From positions 2,622,766-2,686,765 of the forward strand of contig JAJHZJ010000268.1 of NCBI GenBank assembly GCA_023548195.1: a DNA stretch of 64,000 bases. Reading direction: 5' to 3'. This DNA comes from Bettongia penicillata ogilbyi. Lineage: Eukaryota; Chordata; Mammalia; Diprotodontia; Potoroidae. Shown piece after piece: positions 44,973 through 56,094 of the stretch. The notes beneath the pieces are model-generated. The model searched no databases and was not told where the DNA came from. It saw only the letters and a list, made by a program, of their open reading frames with translations. The position numbers were made by a program, and so were the translations under genes. Numbering within the stretch: the stretch's first letter is position 1; each line of letters begins with the position of its first letter.

Positions 44973-45064
44973 CTTTAGGCAGGTACTAAGCTGAGAAAAT
45001 GAAAAGGATTGTAAGGCATGGAGAGTATCATCTAACAAAGGCAGGTGCACTGACTCTTCATCCA

Positions 45065-45262
45065 TTGGAATGGGGGATTCCCCAGGAAACAAGAAAGGGG
45101 AGCTCAGCTCCAAGCTCTGCCATGAACTAGGTGTATCACCTAGGCTAGACCACTTCCTTTCACTTGAGCCCAGTTTCTTCATCTGTCAAATGGGAAGGGA
45201 GATTGGAAGGGTTGGATTAGGTGATCCCTAAAGGTTCTTTTTGGCTCTAATATCCTATGATA
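45065..45262 (+). mobile_element. THER1/MIR SINE
   Basis: 'cagtttcttcatctgtcaaa', 'tgggaagggagattggaagg', 'gttggattaggtgatcccta' and 'ttggctctaatatcctatga'. Confidence 0.65.
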
Positions 45263-45394
45263 AAGGGCTGTCCGTAACTGAGAGGTGGTAGCAAGATTGT
45301 TAATCTTGGGGACAATGTCTCCTCCATTTGATATATTACTGTACTTAGACAGATGCTTTGATGCTTTCTTTGTACATTTTGTGTAACAAATCTA

Positions 45395-45532
45395 AGAAAT
45401 AGTTTGGCATAATGGCAAAGGCTCCTTGCCTTAAGAGAAAGATGGCCTGGGATTGAATTCCAGTTCTGACACTTTGTGCTGAGTGACTACAGGCAAATCA
45501 CTTCATTCCTCTGAAACTCACAGAATCTGTGT
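45395..45532 (+). mobile_element. MIR SINE, 5' part
   Basis: 'tagtttggcataatggcaaa', 'gggattgaattccagttctg', 'gagtgactacaggcaaatca', 'cttcattcctctgaaactca'. Confidence 0.6.
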
Positions 45533-45534
45533 TG

Positions 45535-45985
45535 GACAGAATCTCAGGGGCCATTTATTTTGATTCAAACCTTAACCAGAATGCTAGCAGATTTTCTAAC
45601 CTTTGATAAAAGACATCATCCCTTGAAAGCTCTTTTTGGAAGGTTCTAATTATTAGGGAGTTTTTCTTTGTATCAGACCCAGATTTGCCTCTTCGCCCAT
45701 TGTTCCTGCTGCTGGCCTCAGGAGTCATGAGGAACGCATCCAGGTCTTCTTCCATATGACTAACCTTCAAATACTTGATGGTCAATGTCATAACCATCCC
45801 AAGTCTCTTCTCCTTCAGGGTAAATCCCTAGTTTCCTCACCTTATCCTCACATGGCATAATCTCAAGACTCTTCACCATTCTAGTCACCCATTCCTTGAC
45901 AATTTCCATCTTTTCAATGTCCTTCTTAAAATACACCACCCTGAACTAAATGGGCTACTCCAGATAGGGCAGAGTACAAAAGGCT
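45535..45985 (-). mobile_element. CR1/L3 LINE 3' region, antisense
   Basis: The clearest CR1/L3 in the window: 'aggttctaattattaggga', 'tgcctcttcgcccattgttc', 'taaccttcaaatacttgatg', 'tcctcacatggcataatctc', 'tttcaatgtccttcttaaaa', 'ctactccagatagggcagag'. The minus-strand frame of 80 codons at 45,555 reads through it but has no RT motif. Confidence 0.7.
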
Positions 45986-46095
45986 TGCCATCTCCATTTA
46001 GTCATTTGTAAAATGGGTATCGTGACTTTTGCACAAATTACTATATAAGGACCCTGAGTAAATCTTAAAGTGTTTAAAAATGGGGAAATTAATAT
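45985..46095 (+). mobile_element. MIR tail, worn
   Basis: 'catttgtaaaatgggtatcg' and 'atcttaaagtgtttaaaaat'. Confidence 0.4.
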
Positions 46096-46329
46096 CACCG
46101 ATTTCCTCAACACAATCACTATCAACACAATCACAACCAACAATTCATGCCAGCTAAAGTACAAAGATAGAATAACATAAAGCAAAAAAGATACCCTTGG
46201 AGGATAAGTGGTAGAATGGAAGGCAGATTATTATTTGAGCAAATTCTCTCGGAGACACCAAATTTCATTTCTGTGCTCCTACTGGGTTTCTATTAGGCTT
46301 CAAACTAACTGAAGTTAATGAAAAGGGTT

Positions 46330-46890
46330 GTTATCTTCCAGAGCTCTCCCATAACGTCCCATGTTATCTTTCAGCATCATAGCCACATACACAGAGAACA
46401 CTTAAAATATTTCTCTTGGTCTGATTGGGCAGGGCGGAGAGATGTGCTTTTGAGAGGCTGAGGAAGTGGTATTTTACAGACTGGTGCCTGTAGATGGAGA
46501 ACAGGCTGTAGAATGAAGAATGTTTCCACAGTAATATATAAACCGTTCAACTTCATTTTCCACAATCCAATCCCTTCTCTCACTCCCCACTCTCCCCAAA
46601 ACAGGCCAATTATGAAAATGTTTCCAAAATTGTCAGAAGCGGCTGGGGCTTTTTTGCAAATGAGATCCAGTAATTTCACACAGCTCGGCTGAATTGATTA
46701 GCATCTCTCCAGGTTGCTGCAGCCTGATGACATAAGCATGTGAGGTGAACGAGATGTGTCCGCAGAGTAAAATATTTCGCTTGCCTGCGTAGTGAGACTG
46801 TGTGATGGATTCTACACACAGGGCCTTGGCCTCCTCTTGTCACGCATTCATAATTCCTGTTGACAGTAATGGAAGGTTCCTACCCATGTG
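46330..46890. promoter_or_regulatory. Repeat-free block, best candidate conserved non-coding element
   Basis: About 550 bp without any repeat signature, with more CpG and a more balanced composition than its surroundings. It contains 'ggctgaattgattagcatct', 'cagcctgatgacataagc', 'cttttttgcaaatgagat' (octamer-like) and 'aggccaattatgaaaatg'. The opposing frame 46,377-46,679 has no domain. Candidate enhancer or other conserved element; function is inference. Confidence 0.4.
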
Positions 46891-47034
46891 GGAAAGTGAA
46901 AAGGCTTCTAAGAATGTGAGAGGCAAGTCAGATGACTTGGCTTCTCTCTTCTCCTTTTTTTTTTTCCAAAATGCAAAAAAATGTATAATCTAATTAGAGC
47001 ATTGTAGTTTGCTCAAGGGAAGGAAATCCATATA

Positions 47035-47205
47035 TAAAACTAAGTTCAAAGACTCTTAAACAGTCAAAGCTAGAAGGAGAATCAGAAATCAACTAGTTTA
47101 ACCCACTCAGATTTTCAGAGGAAATCCAGAAGACAAGTGATTTGTTTAACTTCCTACAAGGATTAGAGATTATATTTTCCATCTCATTAATAGATCAACA
47201 ATTTT
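47035..47205 (-). mobile_element. THER1/MIR, antisense
   Basis: 'caaagctagaaggagaatca', 'gaaatcaactagtttaaccc' and 'acaagtgatttgtttaactt'. Confidence 0.5.
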
Positions 47206-47781
47206 TTTTTTATCAAGTAAACAAACTGAGCTTTACGCATAGGTGGAATGGGAGGCTCTCCTTATCATAGAATTTGAAGTATGACCAAAGAATCCCTGAA
47301 CTCTAAAAATATTTCTCCTTTACTAATGGAATTCAGGAGTTAAGAAGTCAGTTATTCCTTTAGTTAAACATAGCCCTTCTAATATTTGCTATTCCAATTC
47401 TGTCAGCTTTGCCAATTTTCTAGGTATTAGGTCACACCTCAGATTTATTTTGATTTGCCTTTTTCTTGTTATTAAATGATTGGGAGCAATCTTTCATATG
47501 GGGCTAATAGTCTAAAATTTTTCTTAAAAACTATTTGCTCGTATCCTTTCTCCACTTTTCTATTAGAGAAAGGCTCTTGGTCTTCCATGTTTGTGTTTAC
47601 CCTTTATATGTCTTGGATATTTGACCATTGTTAGAAGTATTTGATGTATTTTTCCCACACAACTGCCTCCCTTCACAACTTATTTGCATTAAATTTGTTC
47701 CTAAAAAATCTTTTCATTTTCATGTAATCAGTATTACCTGCTTTATCTTTTGTGATTTCTTCTACCTCTTGTTCCATTCAA

Positions 47782-48178
47782 CAGTCAACAAGCGTTTATT
47801 AAGTTCTTATCATGAGCAAGGTATGTGCTAGGGATACAAAAAAGAGGGGAAACATAGTTCCTGTTCTCAAGGAATTAGCATTCTGATGGGGCACAAAACA
47901 GACAAATATGCAAGATATATACAGGGTAGGTGGGAGATAATCTCAGAGTCAAGTCAACAAACATTTATGGTCTAATATTTTCCTGGCACTGAGCTGTAAG
48001 CCAGGAACAGAAAGACAGATCAAAGACGGTTTTTACTCTTAAGTCAAATGAAAGAGACAAAATGCAAAGAACTATTGACAGACAATATGTATTCAGGACA
48101 AATTAGAGGTAATTTTAGAGGTAAGGTTCTAATATAAACTGATATCTGGAAAGGCTTCTTGCAGAAGGTGTAGCCAAG
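47782..48178 (-). mobile_element. Two antisense L2 3' ends in tandem, inside L1
   Basis: The first starts at 47,782 ('caacaagcgtttattaagtt', 'gctagggatacaaaaaagag'). The second starts at about 47,950 ('tcaacaaacatttatggtct', 'ctggcactgagctgtaagcc') and runs to 'cttgcagaaggtgtagcc'. Two starts mean two insertions or a duplication. Confidence 0.6.
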
Positions 48179-48227
48179 AGCTCTTTTCCTAACCATACCG
48201 ATGAGATTTACCTCATCTGATCTTCTA

Positions 48228-48368
48228 ATTATCTATATCTATATGTGTGTATGCATATGTACATATAATCTCTTTATATATGTATGTATATGTATATATG
48301 ATCTCTACATGCATATATATGTGTGTATACACATATATGGATATGTGTATACATATATACATATGTAT
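48228..48368. repeat. (TATG)n/TATA tract
   Basis: About 140 bases of TATG, TACA and TATATG units. The minus-strand frame over it (48,274-48,537) is low-complexity Tyr/Ile/His at one end. Confidence 0.85.
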
Positions 48369-48744
48369 AGTCTTTTTTAATATTCAGATCACATTTCTGT
48401 TTTGAAGTTATTATAGTACATGGTGTAAATTGTTTGTCTAAACCTATTTCTGGTGACTGCTCTGAAATGTTTGTAGTCCTGTCAAATAGAGAGTTTTTAA
48501 CCACCTTATTTATGTTCTCATGCCAGCCATATACCATTTGAAAGATATCTTTTATTTCACTTCTGGTGTGAATTCATTGTAAGTAATATGCCTCGGCCAA
48601 TTTATGCCCACCATATGTCTCTCTATTACTTTTTGGGTGAATAGCAGCTTTAATTCTTCAGAGACTATGATTCATAACCAAATAACATCATTGGAAGAAG
48701 AGGTGAAAGATGTGTGATCTCTTTAATGAGGCAAACTCCTGATG

Positions 48745-48932
48745 TGGGAAGTTCTTCTACCAATGCATCTCATAATATGTCTACAATTTAATAGGTAAGT
48801 CCTAGAGAATTACCTGAGACACAGAAGGTTTAAATAGCTTGATTAGGGTAACATAACTAATAATATCAAAGGCAGGCTTTAAACTCAGGTCTTATTAACT
48901 CCAAGTTCAATACTCTATCCATCATATTAAGC
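48745..48932 (-). mobile_element. MIR SINE, antisense
   Basis: 'gagacacagaaggtttaaat', 'gcttgattagggtaacataa', 'ctttaaactcaggtcttatt', 'actccaagttcaatactcta'. Confidence 0.6.
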
Positions 48933-48942
48933 TCCTTATAAA

Positions 48943-48958
48943 CAGAGAGAGAAAGAAA

Positions 48959-49010
<52 letters not shown>

Positions 49011-49011
49011 A
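48943..49011 (+). repeat. (GA)n microsatellite
   Basis: About 69 bases of GA units with GAAA, GATA and GACA interruptions. Confidence 0.95.
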
Positions 49012-49235
49012 AATGTTTTTAAATATTAATGTTTCTTTCAAAGAGAGATTTGTGATTATTCAAAGCATTGTGTAATTTCCCCAAAGCAATTTAAATTGCT
49101 TCCTTCACCTTACTCAATTTTGAACTCAGTTCATTGAATACCTACAATGCCTGTCCAAGATATTTCTGTACTGCTGAACCAGTGACATCAACTGAGTACT
49201 GAACATAATCCTCTAAAGATATTTTACATCCGTGT

Positions 49236-49268
49236 ATTTATGTGTGCGTGTGCGCACGTGTGTGTGTA
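49236..49268 (+). repeat. (TG)n with TGCGCAC centre
   Basis: Alternating purine-pyrimidine 'tgtgcgtgtgcgcacgtgtg', a sequence type that can adopt Z-DNA. Confidence 0.8.
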
Positions 49269-49269
49269 G

Positions 49270-49472
49270 GCTAAAAGTACAGTGTGGTGAAAAAGAAAAA
49301 AGTCCTGGGTTTGGATTTATTCAAATCCAAGTTGTATCACTTAACTGATAGTGTGTAAATCTCTTAACTTCTCTGGGACTCAGTTTCCTCCTCTTTGAAA
49401 TGAAGGGACTGGATAAGTTAACCCAAAATCCCTTTAGGTTTGAAATGTATGATCCTATGATGTTTGAAGTAA
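49270..49472 (+). mobile_element. THER1/MIR SINE
   Basis: 'aaaagtacagtgtggtgaaa', 'actcagtttcctcctctttg', 'aaatgaagggactggataag' and 'gaaatgtatgatcctatgat'. Confidence 0.65.
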
Positions 49473-49789
49473 TTATGATCTCACTGTTACCGGGAAACAT
49501 GTAATCAATAGGATTCTGACCACAAAGAAGAGTAACTACAGGAAATCATAGGGAAGCATTTTTCAACTTGGACCCTAAACAGGAAACTCACTATAGCATT
49601 ACCAAATACCTTCAATGAGTATATAATTCTCTCTTTCAATCTCTTGCTTGATATTAGTAATCAAAGTAATCTTTATTTTTTGAATATTTCAAATCTCGTA
49701 AAATTTTAACATGTGTATGGATAACATCTTTTTGAAGTAGAACCTTTAAGGAGTCATTTTGTTCTAACAAATCAAATGACTTTTAAAAA

Positions 49790-51480
49790 TAATTGATACA
49801 TAATAAGCACAGTGAGATCTTGTATTCTTTACTCTGTTCAGTAATTTTATATGGCTATCAAGATGGGATCAGCTATAATATGCTGTTTGCAAAAATTTCC
49901 TCAAGGTTATCCTCAAATCTACATGAGAGTAGATTTCTCATATTTGTAGAGATAGGAAAATGGACATATGGATTTATAGACACTGGTATTTTCTTTTTTG
50001 GCAGTAATAACATCCATGATTATTTTTTCCTTCAAACATTTGCTACCTCCTCCCCACTTTCATCTTAAAAATCCATCCTTAAACACCTTTAAAGTTGCAT
50101 TACTTCCAATTCATGCCTTCTCTGTGTATACGTAGTCTTCCAGCTGTTTTTTCCCGTCTTTGTTTCTTAACTGCTATTTCTGTTTAGTCATACAGCACAC
50201 CAGGTACCGTGATGCAATAATGCTGGACATGCTCTACTGTCACTAACAGAGAAAATAGTTTGTTGTAGAAATCTTGACAGATCTTTTCCATTTTTTTCAT
50301 GTTTGCTGTCCCTTCAAATTTCATCTTAAATGCTCTAGAGATGACCTGACTTAATCAGATCTCTTGCCAAAGAGTCTGTTAAGCTGCTTTTCCCTCTATG
50401 GCTTTGTGTAATTTTAAAACATGAAACAGTGAAGATTCTTTCACATCTTCTTTAAGATTTTAGAAATGAATTTATATTCTAAAGCAATATTGTTTTTGCC
50501 ATCGCTACTCTCTTCTTGGCGTAGAGATTAAGTGTTTTTTATCCAATACAGTTTTCTAGGCTTATTTGACCTCCTTATTGAAGTGATTGATTTACAATTG
50601 CCAAACTCTTTGAAAATGGTGATAATCGGTGTCAATGTCCATTCTTTTATCCAATTATTAATTTTGCCACCAATTTTTTTTTAAATAGTCCTAGTTGGGG
50701 TTGTTTTCATTGGACATCTTATCTTTTCATTTCTATTATTTCTTCCAATTCAGTCAAAGTTTCTTTTAATCTCTAATTTTCATCTTTAATTAATTAATTC
50801 TATGTATGGCACCAGATTCAAAAGTCCCACACTAGTAAATGGTCATTTCCTATATAAAATGTAGCCAATTTTATTTGGGGAAAATTATCCTATGATTGTC
50901 ATGTCTTATACCTCTTGATCTCTGCTTAAAGAAAATATTCAAATTATTTTGGGTACAAAACTACTGTATAGTCTATATATCTTTGAATCAAAGGAGACTA
51001 TTTCATGTCATATCACATTAATATCTGTGTCATATTTCCCAGTTTGTTTTTCATTGTCCTTCCCATGCCTAATTTTGCACTGATATAACCGAGTATTAAA
51101 TTGGAAGTTTACTTAAGTGGATGGTCTTATCAAGCTCTTGGTAGCCTTTCCTTAATATTCAGTCATCTGCAATAGACACTGGTGCATAAATTGTGATTAT
51201 CTTTATAGTGGTCTTTTTATAAATATTTATTCTGAACTCTGCAATAGAAGATTGTAAAGTTTCCCTAAAAATAATGATTCTTACTGCTTTTGAAGCATGA
51301 TAAAATTATCTTTGCTAACTACTTTGTTTGCCTATACCAGGAGATTCTGTGAGCCAGAGGAATATCAGTATTGAAAAACATGTGCTGATTTTCCTCCAAT
51401 ATATCCTAGGATGATGTTTGTGGTCATTGATCAATTCCCCAAGTACGATCCATTCCACTGTCTTCCTCTTATTTGATTCT
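49790..51480 (-). pseudogene. Old non-LTR retrotransposon with APE endonuclease, badly decayed
   Basis: Translating the minus strand around 51,130-51,250 gives IKIITIYAPVSIADD followed by YQELDKTIH, the 'xYAPT..' endonuclease motif and the helix after it, as in BovB/RTE-type elements. The preceding segment gives GxGFIML-like residues after one frame shift. Around 50,590-50,640 the frame reads DTDYHHFQRVWQL, like the linker between endonuclease and RT. I could not find a convincing RT catalytic box at lower coordinates. The 91-codon plus-strand frame at 49,793 is a shadow. Confidence 0.45.
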
Positions 51481-51554
51481 GAACTGATTTCATTTTTCTT
51501 TTGTGGTGCTATTCTAAGTTATACACACATATATACATAGGAATTGGAGTCAGA

Positions 51555-51750
51555 CTCTATAATAAAGTCAGGAGAAATGGAATGAGAGATATCTGAGGAA
51601 GAACTCAAAATCTGGTTGACTGGAGCATATAGTGTTTGAAGTCAATAATAATATGAAATAAAGTTGAAAAGGTAGACTTAGGGCTGATTACAGAGAACCC
51701 TAACCGTCAAGTTGAGGCATCTAAATTTTATCCTAAAGCCACCAGAAAAA
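51555..51750 (-). mobile_element. L2 3' region, antisense
   Basis: 'atctggttgactggagcata', 'aaagttgaaaaggtagactt', 'gagttgaggcatctaaatt'-like text and 'tttatcctaaagccaccaga', in antisense L2 order. Confidence 0.5.
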
Positions 51751-52150
51751 AAATGAAGAGTGAATTGTCCTGGTCTACCTTCTACATGATTAAGACTGCT
51801 TTATCAGATGTGTATAGGATAGGTTGGAGGGTGAGAAAGAATAGAAGCAAAGAATGCTGCCAGATCTATTCAGGCACTATGACCAGTTTATTCTTAAGAA
51901 AACAGTATGAAGTAGATCTCTCCCTTTATACTCAGATTCTTCTCAGACTTTACTTCCTTGATTTTATAGAGGAAAGAACAAAGACTGGACTATATAGCTT
52001 ACAAAATTGCATTTCATTTGTCATTTTGATTTTTTTTCCCATTGTAACACTTTTTATTCAATGGCAAACTCCCTTTTGTTTTCTTATTATGTGTTCCCCT
52101 GTATATTCATTTAAGCAATATGTGTTTGAAGAATTCAGAGAAAATGGCAG
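51750..52150. other. Non-repetitive stretch, open frame not called as gene
   Basis: A plus-strand frame of 133 codons (51,753-52,154) is rich in Phe, Leu, Ile and Tyr, mirroring the T-rich DNA. It starts at the edge of the L2 and has no recognised domain. Confidence 0.35.
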
Positions 52151-52400
52151 GTAATGGTAATGGGGTCTCAGAATGAAGTGGGACTTGAGCTGGGCTAAGA
52201 AAGGATTTGAAAAGGTAGATGAAAATGTATGAATAAAATTAGGGGGAAAAGAAAGAGGATAGTGTGTTTAGGAGACAAAGAGAAGCCTAGCCTTTCCAGG
52301 TAAGAGTAGAAGACTTAGGATGAGGAATGACAGGAAATAGACAGGAATAGTGGTGGGTCCAAAATGTGATAGTTGCTGGACATGAAGATTAGTTTGTATT
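52150..52400 (-). mobile_element. L2 3' region, antisense
   Basis: 'gaagtgggacttgagctggg', 'ctaagaaaggatttgaaaag', 'tttaggagacaaagagaagc' and 'catgaagattagtttgtatt'. Confidence 0.5.
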
Positions 52401-52649
52401 TTATTCTACAGGGAATTGGGGAAGTATGGTTTTTCCAGGACCACCATACTTGCTTAGAGTTTCTAATTCAATTTTCAAGAGGCTTATTAACATTTCAAAA
52501 GAATAAAACCTGCTTAGCTTTGATAGTCCTAGAGGGACACAAAAGGTAAAATTTTCATAGAATTCCTTGCCTATTTCAAGGCTTGACCAGCAACAAGACA
52601 TCACCACTAAATAAATATCATATACCAGAAAGGAATGAGCTACTCTGAT

Positions 52650-52765
52650 CATCCTGAGCTGTGCATTAGCTGTGTGACCCTCAGTGGATAATTTGACCTC
52701 TTTGAGTATCACTTTATTTTTATATCTCCTTGTTGCAAAGTACAATGTAGAATCTAACTTCAACA
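52650..52765 (+). mobile_element. MIR core fragment
   Basis: 'gcattagctgtgtgaccctc', 'ataatttgacctctttgagt' and 'atcactttatttttatatct'. Confidence 0.5.
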
Positions 52766-52769
52766 TGTC

Positions 52770-52945
52770 AAAAAAAATGCATGGGATCACAAATATTGAG
52801 CTGGAAGGGACCTTAAATGTCATCTAGCTCAATCCTATCATTTTACATATGAAGGAACTGAGGTTTGGGGGATTTATGTGACTCATCCAAGTTCATAGAA
52901 TAACCTCTGAAAGAGAATTAGAATTCTATTTCTGTAGTGTTAGTA
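52770..52945 (-). mobile_element. THER1/MIR SINE, antisense
   Basis: 'tgggatcacaaatattgagc', 'tggaagggaccttaaatgtc', 'atctagctcaatcctatcat' and 'gaaggaactgaggtttgg'. The opposed 140-codon minus frame at 52,401-52,823 spans this SINE and the MIR next to it, so it is not a gene. Confidence 0.7.
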
Positions 52946-54035
52946 GTCTGATGCATTTCACTGATGGAAATTTCAATCCTCTGTCTTTTTAGTTGATAAG
53001 CATGAGTTGATGTGATAAAAAAACTGTCCATCTCCAAGAATCTATTGAAGAATCTATCTACGTTGAACTAGATCAATCTCCAAACAACAGATAAACATTT
53101 CATTGCCAACCTCCTTGTTAAAACATTGCAAACATGGCTGAAATTCCCAGCCTATATTCAGATACTGGTATAGTTTTTAAGAGTACATGGTCCATTCTTC
53201 CCTATGATGAGGCATTGAAGTAAATCTCTAATGAAGAAGGTTGGAAACAATCACATCTGAAGCAGCAGACTGAGGTGGGGAATGATTTTTATCAAATTTC
53301 TAAAATAAAGGTTTGGAATAATCCTGCTAGAAGTGAAAGCAAGAAGTTGATGCTAGGGGCCACTCTGTTTTACTCAGAGAGAGGAGGTACCATGGTTAGA
53401 TCTCATATATATGTATATATGTTCTTTATCCAATACTTGAGCCCTTTTCCACCAAATTCCACAATGAACACATATATCAATTCCAAAAGGAACACATTTA
53501 TCCAAATTATAGCAAAATAGAAATCAGAGAAAGTATACATAGGAAAACATATGTCAGACAAGGTAACTGGTCAACCAAGACAGACAGACAGTGACAAAGA
53601 CAGAAAGACAGAGACAGAGAGAGACAGAGACAGAGAAAGTCCTAGATCTGACTCAAAATTTCTAGTATTAGCACACCCTGGGGACAAGATAGAGATTGCC
53701 AACTCCTCTCATGAAGGCTTCTTCCCAAAGTCTTTTTCTTCAGAAACTGGAAGTGTGGTTGGCACCTTTCATTTTCTCTCAAAGTTTGAAGAGAGTCAAG
53801 AACTCAAAGACAAAAGAAGATCGATGAGATTGAAGCCCTCCCTCAAGATCTTCATCTTGACCTTACAGAGGTAAGGTCATTGATTTCCACCAATGATAGG
53901 AAAGTCCCATACCAATTGACTTTGGGATTAGGGTTACACAAGGGTTTCCTTGGAGGAGTTGAGAGAGGAACATGGGGAGAAATTCTATGATATTAAAAAA
54001 TGTTATTCATTAAATTTATTTTTAAAAAATAATCC
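52945..54035. other. Non-repetitive stretch, no gene seen
   Basis: Unique sequence with a GACA/CAGA tract at 53,573-53,638. The 107-codon frame at 53,551 gets its Asp/Arg/Glu-rich start from that tract. Confidence 0.4.
53573..53638 (+). repeat. (CAGA/GACA)n tract
   Basis: CAGACAGACAG units grading into GAGACAGAGA. Confidence 0.9.
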
Positions 54036-54039
54036 TATC

Positions 54040-54362
54040 TAAAATGTAAGGTCCTTCAGGACCCCTGGGTTGTAAATGTTTGGTTTTTTTCCCTCTGCAA
54101 ACTGCTTTGTATTTATTATACACATATATATGTATACACACATATATATGTTTATGTGTATATTATATATGTATTATATATATACACACATATGTACCTA
54201 TGTTTGTATCATTGTATTTATTTGTATATCCGGCATATTCTTTCCCCACAGTAGAAGGTAAGTTTTTTGGAGGACAGGACTATTTTCATTTTGTCTTTGT
54301 TTTCCAGGGTCTAACAGTGACTTGTACATAATTGTTACTTAATAAGTATTTACTTAATTGGA
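54040..54362 (+). mobile_element. L2 3' terminus with TATA/CA tract
   Basis: 'tgtaaggtccttcaggaccc', 'gtagaaggtaagttttttgg', 'ttttgtctttgttttccagg' and 'tacttaataagtatttactt'. A TATA/CACA tract at 54,117-54,200 interrupts it and produces low-complexity Tyr/Ile frames. Confidence 0.65.
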
Positions 54363-54469
54363 TAGAATTATCATTACTTGAACAGTTTTATCAAATTTTT
54401 CATGAATTTTATAATACATACCAAATAATTGCTTTAGACCTATTCTACAGTCTTTTGAAATGTTTTATT

Positions 54470-56090
54470 TAGTGCAGCCAAGATGACAGAGTAAAAGCAA
54501 GGACTTCCCTGAGTTCTCCCCCAAAGCCCTCCAAATACCTCCAAAAATGACTCTAAACAAAATCTAGAACTACAGAACCCACAAAATGACAGAGTGAAAC
54601 AGATTCCCAGTCTAAGACTACCTGGAAAGTTGACAGGAAGGGTCTTTCACACTTGGCAGGGAGCAGAGCACAGTCTAGTTTAGGCCGCACCAGCACAGAT
54701 GGGCTGAATCAGGCCACCGGAGCTGAATCATTGGCAACTTTGGCAGTCTCCAGACGTCTCAACCCACAAACACTAAAACAATCAGTGGGAAAACTCTGTG
54801 GGACCTGAGTGAAAGAGGAAAACATGATGTGGCCAAGTCTGGCCAGGTCGGGTCCCCAGCCCTAGGGTGGTGTGGGCGCTGGCAGCAGCAGGGTCAGCAA
54901 CGGTGGCAGAGGCTGCTTCCAGAGTTCTGGGACCACAGATGGGCCCTGAAGTCTGAGACATACATCCACTCCCACCCCCATCCCCACTGAAAGCAGAGTT
55001 CTACCTTGACAAAGATTTAGAAAGTCAAATGTTTGGCTGGGAAGACAAGTAAACATTGTAAAAGAACTTAAGACTATGGAATCTTACTTTGTTGACAAGG
55101 AAGATCAAAGCGCATAACCAGAAGAGGACAGCAGAGTCAAAGATCCTACATCAAAAGCCTCCAAGAGGAACATGAACTGTTCACAGGCCCTTGAGAATTT
55201 TCTCAGTATTCGGGTAATTGGAGGAAATAGACAGATGGACAGACAGACAGATAGATACATAGATAGATAAGGGCACAGGGTGAGTTGAATATGAAGGGAT
55301 GATATCTAAAAATGAAATTAAGGGGTGAGAGAGGAATATATTGGGAGAAGGAGAAAGGGAGAGGTAGAGTTGGGTAAATTATCTCACATAAAAGAGGCAA
55401 GAAAAAGGTTTTATAATAGAGGGAAAGAGGGAGCAGGTGAGAAAGAATAAGTGAACCTTACTCTTATCAGATTTGGTTTAAGGAGGGAATAAAATACACA
55501 TTCATTTGGGTATCTTACCCTCCAGGCAAGTAGGGGGTAAGGGGATGGGGAAAATGATAGAAGGGAGGGTAGACTAGAGAAGAGGGCAAACATTTTAGAA
55601 AAGGGACAGGAGAAACTATGGAGGGAAAAGGAGAAAACAGAATAATTGAGGGATGAGATAGAATGGAGTGAATTATAGTTAGTCTTTCACAACATGACTA
55701 TTATGGAGGTGTTTTGCAAAACTACACATATATAACCTATACTGAATTGCTTGCCTTCTCAATGGGGGTGGGTAGGGAGGAAAGAAGAGAGAGAATTTGA
55801 CACTCATAATTTTAAAAACAAATTTTAAAAAAATTATTTTTACATGCAACTGGGAAATAAGATATACAGACAATGGGGTATAGAAATATATTTTGCCCTT
55901 CAAGAAAATAAAGGGGAAGGGGATAAGAGAGGGGGATGATAAAAGAGAAGACAGATTAGGGGAAGGGGTAATCAGAATGCATGTCCTCTTGGGATAGGGG
56001 TGAGGAGAGAGATGGGGAGTAAATTTGGAACTCAAAATCTTATGAAAATGAATGTTAAAACTAAAATGAAATAAATTTTAATCTTAAAAA
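54470..56090 (+). mobile_element. L1 with 5' part joined directly to 3' UTR
   Basis: 54,470-55,195 looks like an L1 5' region: 'gccaagatgacagagtaaaa', 'gaacccacaaaatgacagag', 'agcgcataaccagaagagga', and an ATG at about 55,171 that begins MNCSQALENF, like the start of L1 ORF1. From about 55,196 the text switches to purine-rich 3' UTR ('gggtgagttgaatatgaagg', 'aacatgactattatggaggt', 'ggaactcaaaatcttatg') ending in an AT-rich tail. Almost all of ORF1 and all of ORF2 are missing. Confidence 0.6.
55229..55270 (+). repeat. (CAGA)(GATA) tract in L1 3' UTR
   Basis: GACAGACAGACAG passing into ATAGATACATAGATAG, at the start of the 3' UTR part. Confidence 0.85.
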
Positions 56091-56094
56091 ATAC

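Larger units (their letters stand above)
47330..48590 (-). mobile_element. L1 ORF2/3' part, antisense, split
   Basis: Antisense L1 text: 'aaaaactatttgctcgtatc', 'tatatgtcttggatatttga', 'taatcagtattacctgcttt', 'atcttttgtgatttcttcta' (to 47,780). It resumes at about 48,365 with 'atggtgtaaattgtttgtct' and 'gtcaaatagagagtttttaa'. L2 pieces and a TATG tract lie between. No reading frame survives. Confidence 0.6.

Noticed and set aside
51753..52154. Plus-strand frame of 133 codons
   Set aside because: Hydrophobic composition follows T-rich DNA; begins at the edge of an L2 remnant.
52401..52823. Longest frame in the window, 140 codons, minus strand
   Set aside because: It runs across a THER1/MIR copy and a MIR fragment in opposite orientations, so it cannot be a conserved gene.
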